DNA from: Streptomyces sp. NRRL F-5135
GTDB lineage: Bacteria > Actinomycetota > Actinomycetes > Streptomycetales > Streptomycetaceae
Direction: 5' to 3'
Length of the DNA: 64,000 bases
NCBI RefSeq assembly: GCF_000719775.1
Contig: NZ_JOHR01000005.1
Coordinates: 62,001 to 126,000 of the forward strand
A program made the position numbers and the translations under genes. The notes under the pieces are model-generated. The model made no database searches. It saw only the letters and a program-made list of their open reading frames with translations, and was not told where the DNA came from. Of the stretch, positions 52,981-60,847 are shown piece by piece. Position 1 is the stretch's first letter; each line of letters begins with the position of its first letter.

Positions 52981-53069
52981 GGGTATATCCACCCCCCTTT
53001 CCTCCCCTCTACCAAAAGGTAGATAACACCCCATAATCGGGCGCTTCCCGCTCTTACTTGTCGACAAGT
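52981..53069 (+). promoter_or_regulatory. Candidate sigB-type -10 and 14-bp palindrome upstream of the sigN-like gene
   Basis: GGGTAT (52981-52986) resembles the -10 of SigB/SigF-family promoters, but the GNNT -35 lies one base too far, so support is weak. The perfect palindrome ACTTGTCGACAAGT (53056-53069) lies 138 bp upstream of the start codon and is a clear symmetric operator candidate. Confidence 0.45.
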
Positions 53070-53206
53070 CACTACAGCGTGTTGCCGACATGTGACATTC
53101 TGCTGGAACCGTGTTTGCCGCAGGCCCACAGCCGGTATTCAGGTGGAGGCTGCGTTCCTCCGACGGGAGCGGCCGACGCGACCGTCCGCGACCTCAAGGG
53201 GGTGGC

Positions 53207-54091
53207 ATGTCCGAAGAACAGGGCAGCTCGAAGGTGCTCACGCTCGCGAAGAGCTCTCCAGAGCCCCATGCTCTCGATGCTCTCGACTCTCTCGCCCATG
53301 TTGTGCAGCCACGCGAGCCCCAGCCGGAAGCCATCGACACGCGCACGCTGTCCCGCTCCCTGTTCCTGCGGCTCGCCGTGCTCGACCAGGACAGCCCGGA
53401 GCGTACGTACGTACGCGACACGCTCATCGAGCTGAACCTGCCGCTGGTGCGCTACGCCGCCGCCCGCTTCCGCAGCCGCAACGAGCCGATGGAGGACATC
53501 GTCCAGGTCGGCACGATCGGTCTGATCAAGGCGATCGACCGGTTCGACTGCGAACGGGGCGTCGAGTTCCCGACGTTCGCGATGCCGACGGTCGTGGGTG
53601 AGATCAAGCGCTTCTTCCGCGACACCTCGTGGTCGGTGCGGGTGCCGCGCCGGCTCCAGGAGCTGCGCCTCGCGCTCACCAAGGCCAGTGACGACCTGGC
53701 GCAGAAGCTGGACCGTTCGCCGACCGTTCCGGAACTCGCCGCCGTGCTCGGCGTGTCGGAGGAGGACGTGGTCGACGGCCTCGCGGTCGGCAACGCGTAC
53801 ACGGCCTCCTCGCTGGACTCGCCCTCGCCCGAGGACGACGGCGGGGAGGGCTCGCTCGCGGACCGGCTGGGGTACGAGGACATGGCGCTGGAGGGCGTCG
53901 AGTACCGCGAGTCGTTGAAGCCGCTCCTCGCCAAACTGCCGCCCCGTGAACGGCAGATCATCATGCTGCGCTTCTTCGCGAACATGACGCAGTCGCAGAT
54001 CGGCGAGGAGGTCGGCATCTCGCAGATGCATGTCTCCCGGCTGCTGACCCGCACGCTCGCGCAGCTGCGGGAAGGGCTGATCTCGGACTGA
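53207..54091 (+). CDS. sigN: SigN-type (SigB/SigF family) RNA polymerase sigma factor
   Basis: The 294-residue paralogue of the preceding sigma factor has region 2 ([39 protein letters not shown]), [15 protein letters not shown] and region 4 ([39 protein letters not shown]). The first about 45 residues are dissimilar to SigF. Tandem arrangement with sigF matches the S. coelicolor sigF-sigN pair; sigN acts in aerial development. ATG 53207 follows AAGGGGGTGGC. An upstream palindrome may control it. Confidence 0.8.
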   Translation: MSEEQGSSKVLTLAKSSPEPHALDALDSLAHVVQPREPQPEAIDTRTLSRSLFLRLAVLDQDSPERTYVRDTLIELNLPLVRYAAARFRSRNEPMEDIVQVGTIGLIKAIDRFDCERGVEFPTFAMPTVVGEIKRFFRDTSWSVRVPRRLQELRLALTKASDDLAQKLDRSPTVPELAAVLGVSEEDVVDGLAVGNAYTASSLDSPSPEDDGGEGSLADRLGYEDMALEGVEYRESLKPLLAKLPPRERQIIMLRFFANMTQSQIGEEVGISQMHVSRLLTRTLAQLREGLISD

Positions 54092-54103
54092 GCTTGACCA
54101 CGG

Positions 54104-54148
54104 ACCCCGCCCGCCGCCCTCACGTGGGCGGCAGCTCTCGGGCGGGGT
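54104..54148 (+). terminator. Terminator after sigN
   Basis: ACCCCGCCCG (54104-54113) and CGGGCGGGGT (54139-54148) form the outer stem. An inner GCCGCC/GGGCGGC pairing adds to it. It starts 13 bp after the sigN stop. Confidence 0.75.
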
Positions 54149-54229
54149 TTCGCGTATGCGCGGGTTCGCGTACGAGCCGTTCCGCGCGGCAAGCGGTCCG
54201 CGTATGGCCGGGGTCCGCGTGCGAGCGGG

Positions 54230-54280
54230 TTCCGCGTGACGACCCGTTCCGCGTGACGACCCGTTCCGCGTGGCGAGCGG
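54230..54280. repeat. Three tandem 17-bp repeats downstream of sigN
   Basis: TTCCGCGTGACGACCCG occurs twice exactly at 54230-54246 and 54247-54263, and a diverged third copy follows to about 54280. The surrounding 54150-54300 is made of similar CGCGT/GCGGGTT words. Confidence 0.75.
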
Positions 54281-54343
54281 GTTCCGGCGTACGGGGCCCG
54301 GCGGCCAGGGCCCGACGGCCCGGGGCCGGGGTCCGGGCACCGG

Positions 54344-54553
54344 TCAGCCGAGAGCCAGCCAGCCCACCACGGCCAGGATCGCGATGACCGCGACCACACC
54401 GACGATCAAGCCGACCTTGGGTCCGCCGCTCTGCTGCGCGGGCTGGGCGCGCTGCGGCTCGCCGTCGTCGACGAACGCGCGGAACATCTGAGTGCTGCCC
54501 GCGGGGTCCGGAGTACCCTCGGGGCCCTGTGGGGCATGGGAGTTGTGTGCCAT
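54344..54553 (-). CDS. Small tail-anchored membrane protein, 69 aa
   Basis: The 69-residue protein has a hydrophilic N-terminus (QMFRAFVDDGEPQRAQPAQQ) and a single C-terminal membrane helix (VGLIVGVVAVIAILAVVGWL), so it should be tail-anchored with the N-terminus inside. ATG 54553 is the first ATG with the soluble domain in frame. Such proteins are widespread in Streptomyces and lack a known role. Confidence 0.65.
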   Translation of the reverse strand: MAHNSHAPQGPEGTPDPAGSTQMFRAFVDDGEPQRAQPAQQSGGPKVGLIVGVVAVIAILAVVGWLALG

Positions 54554-54756
54554 ACGCCAGGACCCTAGCGAATGCGGCGCCCTCGCCCAACGTCGGCCCA
54601 TGGTGGTCCGGTACTCACGGCTCCCCCCACCCCCTCACGCGCGCGCAGAGCCTCGTACGGCCTCGCCCGGACCCCCGCGCAGGCCCCCGCGCCGGGTATT
54701 GACCACACACATGCGAAGGCTTTTGCGTTCCTTTACTGCGGAGAGCCCGATTTAGT

Positions 54757-54807
54757 TTGCCTGTGGCAACCAACAGCTTCTATGGTTTTGTGGTTGCCCT
54801 AAGCAAC
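54757..54807 (+). promoter_or_regulatory. Tandem operator half-sites in the marR promoter
   Basis: TTGCC-TGT-GGCAA (54757-54769) and GTTGC-CCTAA-GCAAC (54793-54807) share the TTGC/GCAA half-site. TTGCCT (54757) and TATGGT (54781-54786) with 18 bp between could be the -35/-10 of marR. Sites over -35 and just after -10 fit autorepression by the MarR protein. Confidence 0.65.
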
Positions 54808-54831
54808 AAGATTCTCTGGACCGGAGGGGCC

Positions 54832-55377
54832 ATGGCCGCACAGAGCCAGTACGCGGAACTCTCCCGGCAGCTCAGCGCCGTCGGTGTCGTCAAGCGAGGG
54901 CTGGCCCGCATCCTTCCCGCCGAGTGCCCGGGGGGCTCGGCCGCCGTGCTGAGCCTGCTGGAACAGCACGGCGAGATGCGGATGAGCCGGCTCGCCGAGC
55001 TGCTCGCCGTGGACATGTCGGTGACCAGCAGACATGTCGCGCACACGGCGGACCGCGGCTGGATCGAGCGGCTGTCCGACCCCTCCGACAAGCGCTCGCG
55101 CATCCTCCGGATCACCCCGGCGGGGCGGGACCTGCTCGGCGAGCTGGCCCGGCGGACGACCGACATGTTCGCGGCCAGGCTCGCGGACTGGACGGACGAG
55201 GAGGTCGGGCAGCTCAACAGCCTGCTGGGCCGGCTCCGCACCGACTTCGGCGACTGCCGCGACTGGCACTACGAGAACCAGTCGCGGCAAGAAGAGCAGG
55301 AAACGCAGGGACCGCGGCCGCCGCACGGGGGCCGCGGGCACGCAGACGTCTCGTACACCCGTACACCAACGCGGTAA
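54832..55377 (+). CDS. MarR-family transcriptional regulator
   Basis: The 181-residue protein has a winged helix with GEMRMSRLAELLAVDMSVTS (helix-turn-helix) and RGWIERLSDPSDKRSRILRI (wing), as in MarR proteins that respond to aromatic or toxic ligands. The last about 35 residues are charged. ATG 54832 follows GGAGGGG. It is 22 bp upstream of the MFS gene, so the two are cotranscribed. It probably represses its own operon via the TTGC/GCAA palindromes. Confidence 0.88.
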   Translation: MAAQSQYAELSRQLSAVGVVKRGLARILPAECPGGSAAVLSLLEQHGEMRMSRLAELLAVDMSVTSRHVAHTADRGWIERLSDPSDKRSRILRITPAGRDLLGELARRTTDMFAARLADWTDEEVGQLNSLLGRLRTDFGDCRDWHYENQSRQEEQETQGPRPPHGGRGHADVSYTRTPTR

Positions 55378-55399
55378 TCGACGTAAGACAAGGAACTAC

Positions 55400-58003
55400 A
55401 TGGCTACGACCACACCAGCCGGTGTGCGGGGCGGCCACGCCAAGCACGGAGGCGGCGGCCACGCCCCGGCCGCGCCCGGCGCGCCGATGACACACCGACA
55501 GATCATGGAAGCGCTCTCCGGGCTGCTTCTGGGCATGTTCGTCGCGATCCTCTCCTCGACGATCGTCTCCAACGCCCTCCCGGAGATCATTTCCGACCTC
55601 GGCGGCGGCCAGAGCGCCTACACCTGGGTGGTGACGGCGTCGCTGCTGGCGATGACGGCGACCACCCCGCTGTGGGGCAAGCTCTCCGACCTCTTCAGCA
55701 AGAAGCTCCTGGTCCAGATATCCCTGGTCATCTATGTCGCGGGCTCCGTGGTGGCCGGCCTCTCGCAGAACGCCGGGATGCTGATCGCCTGCCGCGTGTT
55801 CCAGGGCATCGGCGTCGGCGGGCTCTCCGCCCTCGCCCAGATCGTGATGGCCGCGATGATCTCCCCGCGCGAGCGCGGGCGGTACAGCGGCTACCTCGGC
55901 GCGACCTTCGCCGTCGCCACCGTCGGCGGCCCGCTGCTCGGCGGCGTCATCACCGACACCTCGTGGCTGGGCTGGCGCTGGTGCTTCTACGTCGGCGTGC
56001 CGTTCGCCGTCATCGCGCTGATCGTGCTCCAGAAGACCCTCAAACTGCCGGTCGTCAAGCGCGACGTGAAGGTCGACTGGACGGGCGCCTTCTTCATCAG
56101 CGCGGCGGTCTCGCTGCTGCTGCTCTGGGTCACCTTCGCCGGTGACAAGTACGACTGGGTGTCGTGGCAGACCTACGCCATGGTCGGCGGGTCGATCCTG
56201 CTGGGCGCGATCTTCGTCTTCGTCGAGACCAGGGCGAGCGAGCCGATCGTCCCGCTGCGGCTGTTCCGCAACCGTACGATCACGCTGGCCTCGCTGGCCT
56301 CGCTCTTCGTCGGTGTCGCGATGTTCGCGGGCACCGTCTTCTTCAGCCAGTACTTCCAGCTGGCGCGCGACAAGTCGCCGACGATGTCCGGCGTGATGAC
56401 GATCCCGATGATCGGTGGCCTGTTCGTCTCGTCCACCGTCTCAGGCCAGATCATCACCAAGACGGGCCGCTGGAAGGCCTGGCTCGTCAGCGGTGGTGTG
56501 CTGGTGACGGCGGGCCTCGGCCTGCTCGGCACCATCCGGTACGACACCCCGTACTGGCACCTGGCCGTCTACATGGCGCTGATGGGCCTCGGCATCGGCA
56601 TGATGATGCAGAACCTGGTCCTGTGCACGCAGAACCAGGTCTCCCCGCAGGACCTCGGCGCGGCCAGCTCCGTCGTCACCTTCTTCCGCTCCCTGGGCGG
56701 CGCGGTCGGCGTCTCGGCGCTGGGCGCGGTGCTCGGCAACCGGGTCACCCACTACGTGAAGGACGGCCTGGCCGAGCTCGGCCCGCAGGGCGCGGCCCTG
56801 GGCCACGGTGGCACCGGCGGCGGGGGCATCCCCGACCTGGACGCGTTGCCGGCCCCGATGCGCCACGTCATGGAGGTGGCGTACGGACACGGTGTCGCCG
56901 ACGTCTTCCTCTTCTCGGCCCCGGCGGCTTTCCTGGCCTTCCTGCTGACGCTGTTCATCAAGGAGGTCGCGCTCAAGACGCGAGCGGGCGGCGAGTCCGA
57001 GGCCGGGGCCCCGGCACAGGCGGCCCCCGCACAGGAGTCCCCGGCGGCGTCCGGCGGCGCGGAGGCGGTGGTGTCCGTACCGGCCGCTGTCGCCGCGACC
57101 GCCGGAGCCGCCGGAATCGGCGCCGAGGCGACCCTCGCGCCGGAACACCTGCGTGTGAACGACGCCACAACGCAACGGACGACGCAACAGGCCCCGCAGC
57201 AGATGACCCGGTCGACGCCGCCGGCGCCGGCGCCGGGCACCTCCGCCGTGCACGGCCTGGTGCGCGGCTCCGAGGGCGAGGCCGTGCCGCGCGCGGCCGT
57301 CACCCTGATCTCCCTGGCCGGCCGCCAGCTGGCCCGCGCGGTCGCGCAGCACGACGGCGGTTACGTCCTGGACGCGCCGGGCGCCGGCTCGTACGTCCTG
57401 ATCGCCTCGGCCGACGGCTTCCAGCCGCAGGCGTCCACGGTGGTCGTCGGGGACGAGCCGCTCTCGTTCGACATCCTGCTCGCCGGTACGAGCGGACTCG
57501 CCGGTACGGTCCGGTCCGCCGACAGCGGGCAGCCGATCGAGGGCGCGATGGTGATCGTCACCGATGTGCGCGGCGATGTGCTGGCGACCGGGACCGCTTC
57601 GGCACAGGGCGAGTTCGCGTTCGGCGAGCTGATACCCGGTTCGGTGACCGTCGCGGTCAACGCCGCGGGCTACCGTCCGCTGGCCCTGCCGGTGGACATC
57701 GGCGGCCAGGGCGTCACGCGCGTCGAGGCGGCCCTCCGCTCCGGTGCGCAGATCCACGGCACCATCAGGGCGGGCGCCGGGCGCCGGCCCGCCGCCGACG
57801 CGCGGGTCACGCTGATCGACGCGGCCGGGAACGTGGTCGCCACCGCGACGACCGGGGACGACGGGGCGTACGGCTTCGCCGACCTGGACGCGGGCGAGTA
57901 CACGGTCATCGCGACCGGGTACCCGCCGGTGGCGGGCTCGGTGTCGGTCACGGGCAGCGGGGTCGACGGCCACGACATCGAGCTCGCCCACCCGGGCGAG
58001 TAG
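55400..58003 (+). CDS. DHA2-type MFS exporter fused to three carboxypeptidase-regulatory-like domains
   Basis: The 867-residue protein has a Gly/Ala/His-rich start and a 14-helix DHA2 drug:H+ antiporter core (about residues 30-530; MFVAILSSTIVSNALPEI, WVVTASLLAMTATTPLWGKL, CRVFQGIGVGGLSAL, GGPLLGGVITDT). A linker follows, then three prealbumin-like/CarboxypepD_reg domains starting near residues 615, 697 and 783 (AVHGLVRGSEGEAVPRAAVT, GLAGTVRSADSGQPIEGAMV, QIHGTIRAGAGRRPAADARV). Such domains are unusual on MFS exporters. They match the N-terminal domain of the YceI gene downstream. ATG 55400 follows AAGGAAC. Substrate unknown. Confidence 0.9.
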   Translation: MATTTPAGVRGGHAKHGGGGHAPAAPGAPMTHRQIMEALSGLLLGMFVAILSSTIVSNALPEIISDLGGGQSAYTWVVTASLLAMTATTPLWGKLSDLFSKKLLVQISLVIYVAGSVVAGLSQNAGMLIACRVFQGIGVGGLSALAQIVMAAMISPRERGRYSGYLGATFAVATVGGPLLGGVITDTSWLGWRWCFYVGVPFAVIALIVLQKTLKLPVVKRDVKVDWTGAFFISAAVSLLLLWVTFAGDKYDWVSWQTYAMVGGSILLGAIFVFVETRASEPIVPLRLFRNRTITLASLASLFVGVAMFAGTVFFSQYFQLARDKSPTMSGVMTIPMIGGLFVSSTVSGQIITKTGRWKAWLVSGGVLVTAGLGLLGTIRYDTPYWHLAVYMALMGLGIGMMMQNLVLCTQNQVSPQDLGAASSVVTFFRSLGGAVGVSALGAVLGNRVTHYVKDGLAELGPQGAALGHGGTGGGGIPDLDALPAPMRHVMEVAYGHGVADVFLFSAPAAFLAFLLTLFIKEVALKTRAGGESEAGAPAQAAPAQESPAASGGAEAVVSVPAAVAATAGAAGIGAEATLAPEHLRVNDATTQRTTQQAPQQMTRSTPPAPAPGTSAVHGLVRGSEGEAVPRAAVTLISLAGRQLARAVAQHDGGYVLDAPGAGSYVLIASADGFQPQASTVVVGDEPLSFDILLAGTSGLAGTVRSADSGQPIEGAMVIVTDVRGDVLATGTASAQGEFAFGELIPGSVTVAVNAAGYRPLALPVDIGGQGVTRVEAALRSGAQIHGTIRAGAGRRPAADARVTLIDAAGNVVATATTGDDGAYGFADLDAGEYTVIATGYPPVAGSVSVTGSGVDGHDIELAHPGE

Positions 58004-58125
58004 GCGGCGTCCGGGGAGCGGTGCTCGCGGCCCGCGGTGCTCGCGGCCGCGGCGGCCGTCGCGAGAAAGACCGCTGGGCGGCACGGCGTTCTGTAGCGGA
58101 GACGGCGTGCCGGCCCAGTACGGAA

Positions 58126-58185
58126 GAGCCCCGGTGGCGGGGACGGCGGGCAGGGGACAGCCTGCCGCCCCGCCGGCCGGGGCTC
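58126..58185 (+). terminator. Large hairpin after the MFS gene
   Basis: GAGCCCCGG (58126-58134) pairs with CCGGGGCTC (58177-58185). Inner GGCGGG/CCGCC and GGCAGG/CCTGCC pairs make a long imperfect stem. It lies 122 bp after the MFS stop, so transcription of the YceI gene probably needs its own promoter. Confidence 0.7.
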
Positions 58186-58188
58186 GCC

Positions 58189-58251
58189 GTTTGACGGCCT
58201 CGCTGTTTGACGGCCTCGCTGTTGACGGCCGGGCCGACCGTGCCCTATGGC
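58189..58251 (+). promoter_or_regulatory. Promoter of the YceI gene with 16-bp tandem repeat
   Basis: GTTTGACGGCCTCGCT occurs twice at 58189-58204 and 58205-58220, followed by GTTGACGGCC. TTGACG (58222-58227) and TATGGC (58246-58251) with an 18-bp spacer form a good promoter. The TTGAC-containing repeats upstream are candidate operator or alternative -35 sites. Confidence 0.6.
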
Positions 58252-58366
58252 CCGTTAACGGTGGATGTGGCCGGTGGGCCGAGCGTGATCAGCGTGGTGA
58301 ATGTGACAGGAGCATCGATGCTTCGGCGGATCGGTGCTATCAATGCGATCTGGGGAGAGCAGGGAG

Positions 58367-59203
58367 ATGACCGGGATGGGACTTCAGGGACACGTACGGA
58401 CACGCGACGGCTGGGCGATCCAGCACGCGATCGTGACCATGACTGATATGAGCGGCGCCCAGGTGCTGCGCGCCACGGCCGACGAGGAGGGGGCGGTGCG
58501 CGACAGCTCGGCGCTCGCGCCGGGCCCGTACACCGTGGTCGTCACGGCCGTCGGCTACGCCCCCGCCGCCTCCACCGCGCTGGTCACCAGGACCGGTCGT
58601 GCGGACCTGGGCACCGTGGTGCTGACCCGGCAGGGCGGCGCCGAACTGCCGGCGGCGGGCGCGTGGAGCATCGACCCCGCGCACTCGTCGGTGGGCGCGG
58701 TGGCGCAGCACCTGGGCATTTCCAGCGTGCGCGGGCGGTTCACCGAGTTCGGTGGCCGTATCGACATCCTCGACACGGGCAGCGGCCACGAGCGGGCGTC
58801 GGTCGAGGCGGTCATCAGCGCGGCGTCCATCGACACCGGCAACGGACTGCGCGACAAGCACCTGCGGTCGCCGGACTTCCTGGACGTCGAGCGGTACCCG
58901 GAGATCACGTACAGCGGTACGGGACTGACCCCGGCGGGCCCGGACCGCTGGACGGTGCACGGGCGGCTGTCGCTGCACGGCGTCGTCCGCGACGTGGACC
59001 TGGACCTGAACTACCTCGGCACGGGCCCCGACCCGTGGGGCGGCGTGCGCGCCGCCTTCCACGCGACGGCGGAGCTGCACCGCGAGGACTTCGCCATCAA
59101 CTACAACCAGGTCGTCCGGGCGGGGATCGCGGCGATCGGGACGACGCTGCGGGTGGAGCTGGACATCCAGGCGGTGCGGGGCGAGAGCCTGCCGGAGGCC
59201 TGA
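58367..59203 (+). CDS. YceI-family protein with N-terminal carboxypeptidase-regulatory-like domain (second copy)
   Basis: The 278-residue protein has a prealbumin-like domain (about residues 5-75; GLQGHVRTRDGWAIQHAIVT to GPYTVVVTAVGYAPAA) and a YceI domain (AWSIDPAHSSVGAVAQHLGI, RGRFTEFGGRIDILD, DKHLRSPDFLDVERYPEITY, WTVHGRLSLHGVVRDVDLDL). It is a close structural paralogue of the gene at 21299. Its N-terminal domain resembles the three domains on the MFS protein upstream. ATG 58367 is used, with GGGAG directly ahead; ATG 58376 is an alternative. Role probably linked to the efflux system. Confidence 0.87.
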   Translation: MTGMGLQGHVRTRDGWAIQHAIVTMTDMSGAQVLRATADEEGAVRDSSALAPGPYTVVVTAVGYAPAASTALVTRTGRADLGTVVLTRQGGAELPAAGAWSIDPAHSSVGAVAQHLGISSVRGRFTEFGGRIDILDTGSGHERASVEAVISAASIDTGNGLRDKHLRSPDFLDVERYPEITYSGTGLTPAGPDRWTVHGRLSLHGVVRDVDLDLNYLGTGPDPWGGVRAAFHATAELHREDFAINYNQVVRAGIAAIGTTLRVELDIQAVRGESLPEA

Positions 59204-59270
59204 GCTCCGGTTCTGGTTCCGGCTGTGGTGTGCGGGCCGCGATGTCAGGCCCTGGCGTTAGGCTGCGGCC

Positions 59271-59741
59271 ATGGCACCGAACATCGCGACGAACACGGTC
59301 GTCGACCTCGACGGGCTGCTGGAGTTCGTACGTCCCCGTCACCGGGCGATCCTGCTGACCACCCGCTCCGACGGCCGCCCCCAGGGCTCCCCGCTCTCCT
59401 GCGGGGTCGACGACTCGGGCCGGATCGTCGTCTCCACGTACCCCGAGCGCGCCAAGACCCGGAACGCGAAGCGGGACGAGCGCGTGAGTGTGATCGTCCT
59501 GTCGGACGACTGGAACGGGCCGTGGGTGCAGATCGACGGCACGGCCGAGGTGATCGACTCTCCCGAGTCGGTCGAACCGCTGGTCGAGTACTACCGCAAC
59601 ATCGCCGGCGAACACCCGGACTGGGACGAGTACCGGCAGGCGATGGTGCGCCAGGGCAAGTCGATCATCCGCGTCACCCCCACCCGCTGGGGCCCCCTCG
59701 CCACCGGCGGCTTCCCGGCCCACCTGGCGCCCCAGGACTGA
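59271..59741 (+). CDS. PPOX-class F420-dependent oxidoreductase
   Basis: The 156-residue split-barrel flavin/F420 protein has FVRPRHRAILLTTRSDGRPQ, CGVDDSGRIVVSTYPERAKT and GPWVQIDGTAEVIDSPESVE, typical of the actinobacterial F420-dependent reductases of the PPOX/PNPOx superfamily. Substrate unknown. ATG 59271 is well placed. A tandem 22-bp duplication covers its stop codon. Confidence 0.87.
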   Translation: MAPNIATNTVVDLDGLLEFVRPRHRAILLTTRSDGRPQGSPLSCGVDDSGRIVVSTYPERAKTRNAKRDERVSVIVLSDDWNGPWVQIDGTAEVIDSPESVEPLVEYYRNIAGEHPDWDEYRQAMVRQGKSIIRVTPTRWGPLATGGFPAHLAPQD

Positions 59742-59777
59742 GGTCCGGCGGCCCGGGACTGAGGTCCGGCGGCCCGG
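59735..59777. repeat. 22-bp tandem duplication spanning the PPOX stop codon
   Basis: Two copies of a 22-bp unit (starts GGACTGAGGTCC) at 59735-59756 and 59756-59777 (period 21) include the TGA of the oxidoreductase gene at 59739-59741. The second copy repeats the stop in frame. Confidence 0.8.
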
Positions 59778-59841
59778 GCCCCGAAAGGCCAGGAAGCACG
59801 AGGCACCACACGCGCGGTGCGAGGAGCGGGCACGCCGGCCG

Positions 59842-60708
59842 TCAGTCGCGGGAGGCGTCCCGGTCGCGCATGGTCTCGATGCCCGTGATGATGAGCTCCA
59901 GCGCGAACGTGAAGTCGCGGTCGCGCATCTCCTCCACCGTGTCCCCGCCACGCGCCGCCATCAGCTTGTCGGCGTTCTCGAAGGTCCCGTGGTACTCCGG
60001 CTGCTCGCGGACGGTTCCCATGGCCAGCCGGAAGTACTCGTCCTGGCTCAGCCCCGCGTCGGAGCAGCGCTGCACGAAGTGGCCCTCGATCGTGCCGAAG
60101 CCGTACACGAACTGGAAGACCGCCGCGAGCCCGCTCATCCGGTTGCCCGGCGCGAGCCCCGTCCTGTTCATGACCGCCTGGACGGCGGCGGAGAAGGCCA
60201 TCGAGTGCGGTCCGATGTTCAGGTATTTGCCGATGAGCGGGGAGACCCACGGGTGGCGGACCAGCACCGCCCGGTAGCTGGTGGCCAGTTCGCGCAACTG
60301 GTCGCGCCAGTCGGCCTCGTCGTCCGTCAGGTCGGGTGACCGGACCTCGCCGAAGACCTCGTCCAGGGCGAGTTCCAGCAGGTCGTCCTTGGTGTCCACG
60401 TACCAGTAGAGGGACATCGCGGTGACGCTCAGTTCGGCGGCCAGCCGGCGCATGGAGAACTTCTCCGGGCCGTCCGCGTCCAGCATCCGTACCGTCGTGG
60501 CGGTGATGCGCTCCCGGTCGAGCCCGGTCGTCGTGTGCGCCTGCGGCCGCTCGGACGCCCGGCCCTCGTCGGCGGCGCCTCTGCGGCCGCGCGCCGCCGG
60601 CTTGCCCTCCAGCCATACGCTCGTACGGACCGGACGCCTCGCGCCGTCGGCTTCGGCACTGCCGGTTTCCGCGCTGTCGGTTTCCGCGCTGTCGGCTTGC
60701 GACGCCAT
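59842..60708 (-). CDS. TetR/AcrR-family regulator with TetR_C domain
   Basis: The 288-residue regulator has an N-terminal Ser/Ala/Asp repeat (DSAETDSAETGSAEA) and a low-complexity stretch. The TetR helix-turn-helix is near residues 80-125 (ERITATTVRMLDADGPEKFS, LAAELSVTAMSLYWYVDTKD), followed by a TetR_C_1-type ligand domain (HPWVSPLIGKYLNIGPHSMA, FQFVYGFGTIEGHFVQRC). ATG 60708 has GAGGAGGG. It is 139 bp downstream of an MFS exporter gene on the same strand. It is the likely repressor acting on the palindrome at 62363. Confidence 0.87.
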   Translation of the reverse strand: MASQADSAETDSAETGSAEADGARRPVRTSVWLEGKPAARGRRGAADEGRASERPQAHTTTGLDRERITATTVRMLDADGPEKFSMRRLAAELSVTAMSLYWYVDTKDDLLELALDEVFGEVRSPDLTDDEADWRDQLRELATSYRAVLVRHPWVSPLIGKYLNIGPHSMAFSAAVQAVMNRTGLAPGNRMSGLAAVFQFVYGFGTIEGHFVQRCSDAGLSQDEYFRLAMGTVREQPEYHGTFENADKLMAARGGDTVEEMRDRDFTFALELIITGIETMRDRDASRD

Positions 60709-60847
60709 GGGTGAGCCCTCCTCGGTTCCTCGCGGCCGGCCGCGCACCGTAGCCCCCGCGTGGCACACGCTCCCCCGCGCGGCGGACAGCCGGCGCCGGA
60801 CGCCGAACGCCGGGCGACGCGAGCCGGACCGCTTCCGATGCTATGCC

